From Aquatica leii (taxonomy: Eukaryota; Arthropoda; Insecta; Coleoptera; Lampyridae), in NCBI GenBank assembly GCA_035610365.1, contig CM069432.1:71614520-71678519 (forward strand): DNA of 64,000 nt, given 5' to 3'. Positions 44,519 to 56,987 of the stretch are shown here, one piece after another (within the stretch, counting starts at the first letter, position 1; the number at the start of each line of letters is the position of its first letter). Made by a program: the position numbers and the translations under genes. Under the pieces are notes generated by a model that saw only the letters and a program-made list of their open reading frames with translations, searched no databases and had not been told where the DNA came from.

Positions 44519-46550
44519 TTAATTACAAAAATAGATTTCATAGCATATGACATGATGCTATTAAAATTTACTTATTTCAGTATCGTAGTTGATCAACAGT
44601 GTTATCCGTGCATGAAAACTTTACTTTGTATATGAAAAATATTGATTTTTTTCGTTATGAGAGATATATGGGTCATTTGTAATGTAGTTGTGCTTTTAAA
44701 ATAAAATTCATATTCATAAGATAACTATTTAATACTGATTCAAATGCGCCGTTGTACATAAAATATTATGCAAAAGTGATGACACATTATTTAAAAAAAA
44801 TACTAAAAAACTGTTATAAATAGGTATATTTCGTACATAGATACATATTGTATAAAACACTATGTTATAAAAATAAAAGTTTTGCACTTTTATTTAAAAT
44901 AGTATTTGTTTTATCCTTTGTGATACAAAAGTAAAAACAAAACAAATTATTATTTATTATAAAAACTACAGAGAAATATATGTTACGCTACTGCACGAAG
45001 TTTTAGTGTGCTTTTCACGGTATTGTAAGCGAGCTTTGACTCCAAAAACAATGTTAAAATTTAGTTTGGCAAACTTTAAATCAACATAAACAAAGTTGCA
45101 AATTTAGTCTGTCTAGTATCTTATGCAGACATGTTTACAAATAATTTAATTATGATGTTTAACAATATAAATTAATTTTCGTTTGCAACTGCCAAAACAT
45201 GTTCCCGTTGATGCGATTTCCCAATTTTGTTGTGGTTAATAGTAAAATAACTTAATTAAAGCAAGGGAAAACGTGCATTCACTTGTGACAAATTATGATA
45301 ATTACAACAATCTTAGCAGGCTAAATATCATGTAAATTTTAAAACATTATTGTGTATCGAGTTTTTTTTAGAAATGTTGATTAAAACGAAATTTAATTAG
45401 ATATCAATTAATTCAAATTTAATAGTGTTATTTAACAAATTTAAGTCATTAACAAAATATAGCTGTCTAAAAAAATATCAAACACTGCAAAATATTGGTT
45501 TCTAAGCACATCTTTATTTTATCAGTTCTCTGTTAGATTTAATTAGGCCTGTTTTATGAGAAACGAAGTTTAATACTATTATTATATTATACTGTTGAAA
45601 ATAATTTTAATACGTTTGTAAATGTATAATAAAATTATTATTACTGTAATTTTATTAGCTGTATTTATTAAAGACATCATAGTTAAGCAAAATGCATTTT
45701 TTCTTAAATGAAGAAGTTCAAAGCAAAACCAATTTAAAGTACGTTTTAAAGCACGTACTAAGCAAAATAGAACTTTTATTTTTGCCTTTTGGTTTTACTT
45801 TTTTCAAAATTGCGTCAATAATTTATTGAATATTTGTTTGAATCAAATTTTATTTACGATACTTTCCGGCAACATACGCAAGTTTAGCTGATTGAAAACT
45901 GAAAAAAATTACTGCACTTGTTGAATGTATTGTCAATCGCATAGAACTGTCTTAAGGTGGATCTATCAGGTTGAATTTTAAGGTTAAAATGTTTTGAATT
46001 TTGAATTAACAAAGAATAAGGAGTTTTATATAAATAAAATTTAATGGTACAGGTTCAAGCGTAATTAGTAAGTGGATAGTGGAGAGACATTTGTGAAAAG
46101 TTTGTGTCGCATTTAGTTAGTTTTCCAAAATATTCGGCAATTCGAAAACAAGTTTTCCATTGTTTTTATTTAAACTTTAAAACATTCCATATATATTATA
46201 GTTTACCCATAAAGGACATTATAGGAAACAACTTCAATTATAAGATTTATAATTTTAATAATGTATGAAATAAACTATCACATTTAAAATAGACATTCTA
46301 TACCTACGTGAGCTAGAGAGCGATAGTACTGCAGTTTGGACCAAAGATAATAAAGAAAAGATGCATTACTAAATGTTAAAAAACGGTTACAACGTATTAC
46401 TGCCACCGACATCTACAGTTTTGCAATAGATTGATTTATGTAACCTGATACCCATAATACAGATTTCTAGAACAACTGATACTAGCGACATCTCAGTTAC
46501 AATTATTTATATTTTTAAGATTGTAAAGCTCTAAATGGGATTTAATTATA
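44519..46550. other. Unassigned AT-rich DNA
   Basis: No features recognised. Confidence 0.4.
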
Positions 46551-46781
46551 ATTTTAAATGATTTAATGCCTTTCCCATATACGTAACTGTTTTTTTATTT
46601 ATTAATTACTCGCGGCTACATATTTCGACCTAACGGTCATCATCAGGCCTAATTTTAATTTATTAATTTATTTATTAATTAGGCCTGATGATGACCGTTA
46701 GGTCGAAACATGTAGCCGCGAATAATTAATAAATAAAAAAACAGTTACGTATATGGGAAAGGCATTAAATCATTTAAAATT
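46551..46781. repeat. Long palindrome carrying two hammerhead motifs
   Basis: The left arm 46551-46665 and right arm 46674-46781 are near-perfect inverted copies of over 100 bp. Each contains the sequence around GGCCTGATGATGACCGTTAG. The right copy keeps a full hammerhead core and the left copy has one core-adjacent change (GAAAT). The arms match no other part of the window, but the motif suggests Penelope-type terminal repeats joined head to head. Confidence 0.85.
46682..46717 (+). ncRNA. Hammerhead ribozyme motif
   Basis: GGC (46682-46684), CTGATGA (46685-46691), stem II GACC-GTTA-GGTC (46693-46704), GAAA (46705-46708), CATG (46709-46712), TA, GCC (46715-46717). Stem I is GGC:GCC, with further pairing possible between flanking TTATTAATTA and TAATTAATAA. 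Palindromic CATG as helix III fits the Penelope-type minimal hammerhead, thought to act as a dimer. One extra U lies between the core and stem II. Confidence 0.65.
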
Positions 46782-48035
46782 ATTTATATTTTTATTTTCA
46801 TACATAAAATGAACTATTTTAATTTAAAATACAATTTATTTACACAAAATCATATTCTTACACATAAAAAACACAAAACAAATACATATTTTGTATCAGA
46901 AAATATATAATAATTATTAAATGCGTTAATCCTATAACTTAGACAACTTGTGATACACTATAAATTATTGCAAATTTCAAACAACTGTTTCTAAATTTTT
47001 CAGATTAATGGATATACCTTGGACTCAAAAGTTTTTTTTTAATTTTTGATTAATTCTAAATTTATTCGGTGGATTACCTTTTTCTGCTCTGTAATAATTT
47101 TTTTAATAACTTCTACTGCCACTGCTTTGAAGTTGTCATCTAAAAATTATACAAATAAAACGTTATTGAAATTATAATTAGAATCGTACCAACCAGGGTG
47201 TTGCGAAGTGTTAATAATGTTGTACAGTTTAAACTGAAGAAATGTGTGTTCTGATTTGTAGACACTTTTCCTTTCTTTTTGTTTACAATAAACAGTTATG
47301 TGTATAAAGCAAAATATTTAATCTTACCAATTCAAATTGCATTCCGACATAACTTTCTACGAGAAGCATCGAACAATGCAATCGATACACATTTTAAATT
47401 CAACAGAAAATTTATTATTGGTAACATTCCATATAACATGTCAAATTTTTGAATTTTGTCACAATCACTAAAACAAATATAAAGTAACAAATATAAAAAT
47501 TTTTAAATACATAATCATTCCTGCCACTTTACTACTTTCCAAAAAGTATACAGCCAATAAGAATGACATTGCATTTTGAAACCTACAACTTACACCCATG
47601 TGCACAGCTACTTAATTTTTGTTTACTGGATCATAAAAAAATGTTTTCAATACTTTTTTTTGTGTGTCTATAATTTCATAAATGTAAAAAGATAAATATT
47701 TTTTTAGTTGATGCTAAATTTTGAAATTTATATTACGTTTTGCATTTTATAAAAAACAATATTAGATTAAAATACATAACCTTTAACAACTGATTCATTT
47801 GATTTTTTTACTAATTTAAATTTGACACATTACTGAAGAATTTATAAATTGCTTGTCAAAAGTTAGGAATATTGCAGGAAAATTGTTTCAAAATAAACAT
47901 TTGCGACAAACAATATTTATTCTAAAATAAATTAATCTCAGTACATCGACATTGTGTTGAGAAACTAACAAATTAATACTATTTTGCAAAAAAAAAACTA
48001 AATTCTTGGTAACATTTCAATCATTTTAAAAATTA
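46782..48035. other. Unassigned AT-rich DNA
   Basis: No features recognised. Confidence 0.4.
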
Positions 48036-49055
48036 AAAAATGAACGAGTAACGTTTTTGATAAGTAGTGCGTCCTCCACGAGCTTTAATAACTGCTTTAC
48101 AATGTCTTTGAATACTCTCCATCAAATTGTTAAGCACATCTTACCTGATTTGGCTTCAGATTTGTGGCTATAGATGTCTCAACTCTAGAAGAGTTTCAGG
48201 GCGTAGTTCATGTGTATCCAATGCTTTCTGAAGTTGATACTAATCATTTTTGATACAATTTAAATCAGGAGATCTTGAATGTAACGGTAAATGGGGAATA
48301 CCTTAGTTTTCTATAGTTTCGAATACAAAAAAAAACAAATTCTTGGCTGACCGCGGCATAAAAGTTTGAAATCATATTGTTGATAACTTATTTTATGTAA
48401 ACATCACCTGCCATGATCTTATTCGACACCAACCAGTCTGTGCATCCATTAAAACAAATTCCTCCCCACACTGCAATCGTGCTCTCTCAAAATAAATGGA
48501 TATCAAAAACGGGTCGACGATTTCTCGGCACTAATAGATTGGTCCAAACTTGACACGTCTATTATCAGAAAATCTTTCCAAACGCGTCTCGTCGGTGAAG
48601 AGTACAGACTTTCATTCTTCTTGTCAGATTTGATGTTCTTGCACCCAAGTTAATCTTGCACGTTTGTTTTTTGCTGTAAGCGAAACTCTTCTTAACAAAC
48701 GTCTTGACTTCAAATTCATCTCAGAAATCCTCCAACGTACAGTTGCTACTAGAATTGCAGCACCTATCTCATTAAAAAGCCTTTGATTTGGCATAATACA
48801 GACATTAAATGGCGCTATTTTAGATACCAGGGTAATATAGCGATCCTGAACGAGCGTAATAACTTTTTTTCAGTTCTATGCCGTTTTGTAACAATTCCTG
48901 TGTTGATGTAACGTCTAGCTAACCAATAAATTACACTTTTTGAAACAATAATACGTTCACTTACATTTACCTGTCTAGCCTTTACCTAATCTCTAATTAA
49001 ATGTCAAGATACTAGGACGTTTGGTTTGAGAGTTATCGTGAATACATCGTTACAC
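48036..49055 (-). pseudogene. Tc1-like transposase fossil
   Basis: On the minus strand, pieces in order resemble a Tc1-type transposase: ITLVQDRYITLVSKIAPFNV near 48800, RLLRRVSLTAKNKRARLTWV, VLFTDETRLERFSDNRRVKF near 48560-48610 (first catalytic D), RSPDLNCIKND near 48260 and ESIQRHCKAVIKARGGRTTY near 48070-48120. The last motif is the usual C-terminus. The second catalytic aspartate region is replaced by unrelated sequence. Many stops and frameshifts are present and TIRs were not identified. Confidence 0.7.
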
Positions 49056-50419
49056 ACACACATACACATCCAAAATTTTTTTGTCAAAAATACATTTTTC
49101 TGATTCAAGAGACCTTGAAACGTAAAATTTTGCAAACAAAATTTTTTGCAAAAAAATTGCGATTAGTTTATTTTGTAAAAGTCGTATCACAAATTTTATT
49201 TTTTGTAGGTTACACTGTTTTTATACAATATTGATAAAATTCATTTAAAAAAATGTACACTTAGCTATTATTTTTAGTTACTTTGTGATTAATAATATAG
49301 CTAATGTAAATTTACATGCATATATAATTTTCAAATGCGTATGTAATTTCGTATTAACTACTATGATTAAATTTCGAACGATAGTTGGAGAACAATATAT
49401 AAGTTTTAATGTAAAATTACGTAGAAATCTTTACCTAATAGTAACTTACATATTCAGATACAAAAACACAGATTTTAATCTGGTTTAATTCTATGAATAA
49501 TAATCTATAACTATCAAATTTAAAAAGAATTGTATCTACAGAGAAAACATTATTTTTTTTAACTAAAAACACCCTTTGAAATATTTTTATTAGATGTTAT
49601 TAAAGGTGATTAAAACTTATATTAAGTTAATGTTATTAGACTTTGTAATACTAAAAATGTAAGTTCTTAAGAATAACTTTTATATTAAGAAATACCAAAA
49701 ATATCACGAAACGAGTTTTGTGCACTTCATTTACGTTTACCGATGCTCTCCCAGAAAGATGGATGAAGTTATTTTGTGTATAAAACACAGTTTATAAAAC
49801 TGGTTTCATGTATTGTAAATCGAAAGAAATCAAGTTTTTAGCACTTATCGTACTAAAAAGGATAATTTTTGCTTTTGCCATGATATTCCTGAGCTGTTTA
49901 ATGTGATGTGATTTATCTATTATCCAAAAGCAAGGCGTTTATTCATCCATTTGTCAAAATATAGTTTAAAAACGGTATTGCTTTATAATGGTAATATAAA
50001 ATCATCTTTGCTTATTGATCATGCTATAAACAGTAAAGAAATATATCAAATAATGTAGTTTTAATGAAAATGATACAAATATGAAAATATGTAGCGATTT
50101 AAAAGTAATTTGTGTTTTACTAGGTTTACAAAGCAGGTATACCAAATATTCATGTTTGTGTACTTGTCGAACTAGATAACATCATTACATTAAAAACATC
50201 GGCCTGTTCAAAATTGAATTAGTCTAGGAGTAATGAAAGTGCCTCCATTACACATCAAATTGGGTCTAATAAAAATTATTGTTAAAGTCATGGATAAAAA
50301 CAGTTTTGTTTTTAGTCACATACAAATTTTCTAAGTATTTTAAATGCAAAGTTAAAAAAAAATTGTCGACCTACAGGTATGTAAACTAATGCCATATAAA
50401 AACTTTTGTTTTTTTGTCT
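49056..50419. other. Unassigned AT-rich DNA
   Basis: The frame at 49285-49488 has no recognisable family. Confidence 0.4.
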
Positions 50420-50770
50420 ACTAACCAAAAAATGCTTGGGATTCCTTTCGAATGGTCGTTCATGGATTCTTAGAAAACCACAATGATAAAAATTATGAAC
50501 GACATATTACTGATTAAGTAAAAAGTTATCATGCAATGGGCGTGAGCATGTCACTTAAAATAGTCTTATCCCATTCATACTTGGACTTTTTCTTAATAAA
50601 CGAAAGCGCCATTAGGCCGAACAAGATGATCGTTTTCACTAACACCTTAAAATTTTTGAAGACAGACACAAAAGTTTTTAGGACGAAGGTATGTTAAGGT
50701 GCTGGTCTATTGTAAGAGAAACAGATCAAAAAAATTATAAAAAAACAAGTAGAATCAATCATTTCTAATT
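50420..50770 (+). pseudogene. Fossil of a multicopy insect protein of unknown function
   Basis: Frame-shifted pieces read AWDSFRMVVHGFLENHNDKN, YHAMGVSMSLKIVLSHSYLD, then RCWSIVRETD and a short basic tail to a TAA at about 50768. This series (FLGNxKAxNY, LGCNMSxKxHFLHSHLDFF, DYCWxxxR) is one I recall as recurrent in insect and other invertebrate proteins, probably transposon-derived, without an assigned biochemical role. The part normally between HSHLD and CW is largely unreadable here. No terminal repeats were seen. Confidence 0.5.
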
Positions 50771-52223
50771 CTTTCTTTTTCTAATAATTTTTTTAATCCT
50801 TAACTCACTGACATTTATAAAAAACACACATTTTCTCAAGACTATTGAAATGATGTAAACTAGTGTAATCAAATCTTACCTTTCGTATTAATTATAAAAA
50901 AAAATTTGCAGTAAAATCGACTTTTAAAATTAAATTAATAAAATATATGATTATTTTAGTTTACTTAATGTGTTTAGAGTGATTATAAAGTACATTAATT
51001 AAGGTGCGTGTTAACTTATAATAGATTATTTAAATTTAAAAAGGGTATTTTACACAAATTTGCATAAAACCACGCAAAATTTTATAAAATTAAAAAAAGG
51101 AATTACTATTTTTTTAAACAATAATTGTTTATTTGGCAGATAAAGGGCTGTTCTAATCATTTTGTTTAATCGTATTTAAACGCACACAAACTTAATTTTA
51201 ATTTAGATCGTTGTTTGAACCAATTGCATAATGCCTTCATAAATATTGTATCAAAACAATTATGTAGTAATCTCATTGTGGACAATAACATATGAATATT
51301 AATGAATTTGAAGTCTGAGCTTTCAATCGACATTGTTATTATTGCATTGTAATATTGTAATTTGCTATAGATGTAATTTAGAAATACGATGTCATCCTGA
51401 CCGTTATGACTATTGGTTTCGGCAAGGGTATTGTTCAGAATGGTATATCTAGTTAGCATCATTTTGTAAACTGCTTACTGCATAATGAATATAGTGATTT
51501 ATAGATTATTAGTACAAACAATTTAAACTTTCTATGTAAAACAAATAAAGGTTGAAAGTTATTAGTATAAGATAACCACATGAACGTTAGCAATGATAAT
51601 AGAACATAAGAGCTTTAAAATTATACAAGGTTAGAGTTGGTGACAAGTTACATGAGGGTAAATTGTCATTAGAAGTACGGGTTAAATTATATCTCATTTG
51701 CTGGTTTAGGCAACGAGCATTTGTAGTATATATGAGATACTGCAAGATTTTTAGAAGAAAGCAATTAGGTATATAGATAGTATCGGGCACACAAAAAATT
51801 TTAAGTTGCATATAATAATTATTTCACAAATCAACGCTTTATAAAACATACATTTTCTTGATTTTATTAATAATTATGTTATAAAGTGCTAATTGCAAAT
51901 ATAATAATTTTTAAAAGTTAACAATATAATAATTTAATGCATTAAACACTTAGTAATTGTTAAATGATTCTTGTATTTATTTTTTTGTACTACAATTTAA
52001 TTAAAATAAATTTGTTAGTCTTTTATATCTATGTTTATAATTTCTGCTGCAACTACTAAATCTCGCATTGTTTAGTCGTTATTCCAATTTTTTACCGCAA
52101 TTATTCTATTGTGCATAAGCATTAGAAATATTTATACAAATATATAGTGATTAGAACGAAAAATAGTTATTGAAACGTATCTTAACTTTAATCTGTATAT
52201 TTTTGAAAAAAAATATTTTTTAT
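50771..52223. other. Unassigned AT-rich DNA
   Basis: The frames at 51166-51462 and 51587-51811 (minus) are not convincingly any family; a faint copia-gag resemblance was noted but not accepted. Confidence 0.35.
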
Positions 52224-53698
52224 CAGTGGCGGCTGGTCCATAAGGGCTTTAGGGCACGAGCCCCCCAGACGTTTATTAAAACAAAAAAAACGGTACAAAT
52301 TTTTATGAACTTAAATATTTAAACAAATTTATAGGATATATAAGTATCATCTACCCTACACCGAATGGTAATTGGGATTTTGATTATATATATATATAAG
52401 TATCATCTACTTTTTATTACTCTAAAACATTAATTTAATATGGTCGTCATTCAACGCAACGTATAGGTAATTTCTTTATCTTGGGACTACAATTGTTTGA
52501 GCCCATGGCTGTATGTGTAGCAAAGCATTCTAACGTGACGTTGCGACCCCCACTACGAGATTTCATATGCCGTTTTAACCTGTAAAAGGGCTCTCGTTTT
52601 TTAGCACGCGATGATTTCATTTCATCACAAAGCAGTCGGAGTTGCACGGCGTATTGTAACTGAAAGGGTATATTTGTCGTACGTAATTTAAAAAAAATGC
52701 AAAAAAGTACTGTACATTTTTTTTAAATTAATTTGTAAAGCTGTTGTTGAATATTGAAATAATATTTCTCAGAAGACTATAAAAATACCGCATTACAGTT
52801 TTATTGAAAAGAAAACAATAAAATGAAGTTGATCGTAACATATCCGTTGAATCATACCAGATAATACTACATTTTTGAACGTCTACACATATTCAAATAA
52901 TATTATTATACGTTTATTGTTAATCAGCAATGAGTGTCCGAAAAAATCGTCTCTCTAGCAGCTTTCTTAATATGAAATCTATATTAACACAAAAAAAACC
53001 CGTGGTTTCCGGTTGACAATAGTAAATTAAAGAAAAACTTTTTATTGACAAAATGCAAAATTTTTTAATTGTTCAAAAAATTATTGAAAAACACATTTAC
53101 CGGTCTTTAATCGGGTTGCCATTTGTAAAATCACAAAACCGGATAAATAGATCTCAAATCCCAAATTTTTTTACTACAAACCCAGACAATTTTTTAAATT
53201 ATTATAATGTACATTTAATCATGGAAAATTTAAATTATTTAGTACAATGTACTATTTACGTCAAGAATTTTTTTAAAGAAATAGTTAAAAAGTGTATCTG
53301 CTGTTTATTTTTGTATTCACTATTAACAATACACAAATGTATCATATATCATGCACATACATATATTGTAAGTAACTTAAAAATAGTTTTAGAAAAATAA
53401 ATCCGTGAAAAACAAATTTTAAATTTTAAACCAGAAATCTTTTTAGAAACGATTATCTCTATTAAATGTAAAAGTGTAAAGCATTTTTTAGTGTAGTTTA
53501 TAATAAGAATAAATGGACATGTAAATATGATACGATAAATGCCTTGTTTTGCTTCCCATGTTTGTTGTTTTATTCTGATGGAGCTGGTAAAACTAACGAG
53601 ATTAGGATGTAGGTACAAACTTGAAACACTTGAATGAAAAAATGAAAAGAAAACCAAGTGTTAGCCCGCCATAAGCCCGACCACACGAGCCGCCACTG
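52224..53698. mobile_element. hAT-like DNA transposon, non-autonomous
   Basis: The ends are inverted: CAGTGGCGGCTGGTCC at 52224 and the complement of CAGTGGCGGCTCGTG at 53698. Flanking 8-mers TTTTTTAT (52216-52223) and CTTTTTAT (53699-53706) match at seven of eight positions, the duplication length of hAT elements. The 1475-bp interior has several short frames but none resembles a transposase, so this is an internally deleted or heavily decayed copy. Confidence 0.75.
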
Positions 53699-54079
53699 CT
53701 TTTTATGCTTATATTTTTATTGTAGGTATTTAATATCGTTTAAAAGTGTAAAAAAGTTTAATAAATTGCAAAACCAAAAACATATACACAAAATAAATTA
53801 TAGAATAAAAACTATGTTTGTAATAATAGAAACGTGCTTGTTTTCAGATTGCAACAAGTCAACTTTTTACTGTTATGAAAAAAAAAGACAAACACACTTT
53901 ACACGAACTCGACACCAGACACTACAAAATTGTTTTCTCTCAAAGTTTGACATGACATCACAGTACCCTAACATAAGTTTTTTGTGTCTTATCCAAAAAA
54001 AACTGTCAGAAAGTTAATATTTATTTTAAACTAAAATAAAAGATCACTGTTGTCACAAATCTAAGTAAAAACAATAACA

Positions 54080-54625
54080 ATATAGTTGTAACTCAACTAA
54101 AAGTTTCAGCTCGGGCTTCTCCTGTCCGGACTCAATGTACCGATGTAGATGCATGTAAGTCAACTTTCATAAGATCAACATACCAGAATAAATCAGGATT
54201 CATCTTTCAGTCTTCTTCAAATCCAGCTGTAAACAGATTGGTAACTGCATTGACCTTGTTCATGAAAAGTTAAATTTAAGGGATAAATTGCTGGTTCTAT
54301 TCTAAAAACAAAATGACAGGCAACCTGAGTTTATACTACACTTAACGTTTATTTTAGTATTTCCAAATTTACACAATTTATACAAAACAAATCACATTTA
54401 GTCAAAACAAATTGAGTTCTCGTCCTTGATTACAACGAAAACCAAAGAGAAGTGCCGGTGTTTTACACCGCCGGCATCCCTTGCGTTCTAATACGGACCT
54501 GAGTAGTTTTTACCTTAACATACCGGTCGCCTTAAAATCTTATGATTTCAAAATATCTTAAAACTAACCTTAAGTAAAAACAATAATTTTGTAAAAGAAT
54601 TCCTAGACGACTTTAAGATTCCATC
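54080..54625 (-). mobile_element. Old BEL/Pao copy, 3' end (possible LTR)
   Basis: This continues the minus-strand BEL fossil of 62401-64000 across the young BEL insertion. The complement near 54445-54480 reads GATGCCGGCGG then TGTAAAACACCGGC, resembling a purine tract and LTR start; an AATAAA lies further on near 54344. The LTR boundary is inference. Confidence 0.4.
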
Positions 54626-54821
54626 TGTTGAAGCCATATGTACCCATTTAAACAATTAGGCAAAAATGTAAGTGCGCCGATGCATACACGGAGCACACAT
54701 AATATGATGAGTAGAATGAGAGCACTTGAGATGTTACGATGTAAGAAATAAACATAATGAAAACAAATACAGTTTTATTACCAGCGTCAATCAAGTGATC
54801 AAAAGGTGCTGATCATAAACA
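54626..54821 (+). repeat. BEL 5' LTR
   Basis: 196 bp, begins TGTTGAAGCC, ends CATAAACA, with AATAAA near 54748. Identical to the 3' LTR. Confidence 0.95.
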
Positions 54822-54823
54822 AT

Positions 54824-54842
54824 TGGTCCTTCGACTTCGGAT
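54824..54842 (+). other. Primer-binding site candidate
   Basis: TGGTCCTTCGACTTCGGAT starts two bases after the 5' LTR. The position and initial TGG fit. The primer tRNA was not identified. Confidence 0.6.
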
Positions 54843-55162
54843 AATTAATATTAATTTGTTTAACAAGTGCGAATAAATGACAATCCAAATAACCGCGAAA
54901 ATGTTAGTTCTGTGAGAGTGAGAAAGACAGGGTGCTACAAATTGCTACGTGTAAGTGAAAGACAGAGTTTCAAGTAATGTGCATAATCCAAATCTACAAT
55001 TACAACGCATTGTGAATCATTTCAATATAAGGTGATCTTCGCAACATCAATCACGATTGGCCAGAGGTTACGTCAGTACAGAGGCAAAGGGGTGGTGAGA
55101 TTCCTTACAGTTTCTTATCTAATCACATTTATTTATATTTCTCAAAACAAGTTGCTTGAAAA

Positions 55163-55325
55163 TGTCAGCGGAATTTAAAAAATTAGTAAAAAAGCGTAAC
55201 GCTTTGCTTAAAAATTTAGAACGATTTCAGATTTATTTGCAACAATATACTGAAACTAATTCAGATGAACTTGCTACACGTTTACAAACAATTAAACCGC
55301 TTGTTACAATATTTATTGTGATTTA
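55163..55325 (+). pseudogene. BEL gag N-terminus-like segment
   Basis: An ATG opens a frame starting MSAEFKKLVKKRNALLKNLE, then RFQIYLQQYTETNSDELATR, the lysine-rich start of BEL gag. It stops at 55325. Its last part appears to overlap by homology with the start of the main frame at 56988 (SQLKFTRYTLLKEFEEIQ), so the two may be paralogous pieces and not simply one interrupted gene. Confidence 0.55.
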
Positions 55326-56987
55326 ATGGGGAAAGGTGGAGAAAGAAACACAGAATTGAAGAATAGTCTCACTTCACGTAATTAACCAGATGTTATCGCT
55401 TACCTTTTTGGCTAGCCTCGCCGCAGATGGTCGTCGGGTTAAAGAAAATCGTAAGATACTCAATTAGTTCCGGTAAGCTAAATGCCCAAGTGCGCCACCT
55501 TCTCTCGAACTGTTATCCGCAGAAATTATGGTCTAGGGAGGAGAAAAGGAAAGCCTAGACCCGAAGTCTCCCCAAAAGAAAACATATGTAGTATTCACAA
55601 TAACCATTTATTAAAAAAAATGATTCACCATCTTCTTCCGAACGGAAGAAACACAAACTGCGACGGTTACGCCACTGGTAAACTCCTAACAATTATTTAT
55701 ATAACCCCACAGAGAAAAAGATTATTAAGCACAAATATCAATTACATATAAATACATAAGTCACAACAATAGAGTTTGGAAGCCACAGAAGCTAAGACCG
55801 CTTACGTAGCTAATAATTACCGCGGCTACAGTAGCGATGATTAATAGATAAACGCGTTCCCGCTAATTAAGGTACCGTCAGGGGACAGCTTGATCAAGCG
55901 TCGTAGGACCGGTAATAATAATAATCACTTTAATATAGAGAGACGGGTAACTCCCAAAATTCTACCTTTGATAAAATTTATAATTACTGTAAGTGAATGA
56001 GAAGTTATCATAAATAATTGTAATGACTCGACCATTACACAGTTAAAGTATTGAATGAATTATTATACAGAAAAATTATGAATTACAATAAAGTTTGACG
56101 TTAGGTGATATTAACATTACTCCGACAAATTATAAAGACACGTGCACCGTAAGCTGATAAGATAGTTTTATACAATTTTAATTTTTCTTCATGCCGGTAA
56201 TTAACTTAAATAATAAAACAATTACACTCGACGTCGTCTCCCACTTCCGCAATTATTTATATATATATCTACGAGAATCAATCTTAGTTTACATACATTA
56301 TAAAATGGCGACACGAACACGATCTTGCGTTTCCTTATGCACGCATCGCGGCCGCTGCCAAACGAAGGCTACAGCGTCCGGTCGAAATAAGGTCGACAGC
56401 GAGCCTCCCGCGACTCCAATATAAAGGTGTCATAAATACCTCGAGTACCGCAGTAGTTCTCCTTATTTTGTCGAACCTCCGAACTGGTTTAGCGCGTTCA
56501 CCATTTCCCTCAGATTATAGATATAAGTACACGCAGATATACCTCAGAACGACAGACGAAGACGCCAGAAGCGAAGATCGAGCATCCAGAATACACATCA
56601 AAATCAACCGCAACGTAACAAGGACAGAAAAAGACCCAAAGAAAGAAGCTACAAATTGTGAAGATTAGTTGGTTGGCCTCCATTACTAACACGTGTGAGA
56701 ATACTAACCCGCTTTATGTGTTTGGCCGTCCACAAGACATCGTGCTGATTTTATTTGCACCGGAGGTTCAATCGGATTTATTTTCAAAATGCTAAAATAA
56801 ACGTCGGTGTAGAAGATGTTACCAGATGAAAAGAATTCCATTTATCTCACCTCTCCGATGTTTCCCCGTTGTAAACCGATTCACAGACAGCATAGAAATG
56901 AATTAATTTCGTCGACGACTAACAACTTTCGCGCCCCCGTAGTCGTGATTTCGAACTACGGCTCGAGGCCAAAGATGTTATTGTAAG
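55326..56987. other. 1.66-kb unexplained segment in BEL leader
   Basis: Less AT-rich than the rest of the element, with no convincing frame. It contains a TATA-like CAATATAAAGG near 56417 followed by a CAGTAGTTCT-type start, which suggests promoter or LTR origin. TTATTG occurs at both edges (55315-55320 and 56979-56984) and could be a target duplication. It may be a solo LTR or other insertion, or a natural long leader. Confidence 0.4.

Noticed and set aside
51166-51462. Possible copia gag fragment on the minus strand
   Set aside because: The resemblance to a gag stretch (YYNAIITMSIES) is faint and no other copia domain is nearby.
55482-56668. Three frames of 66-89 codons in the BEL leader
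   Set aside because: No family resemblance, no consistent start context, and they lie in a segment that looks non-coding.
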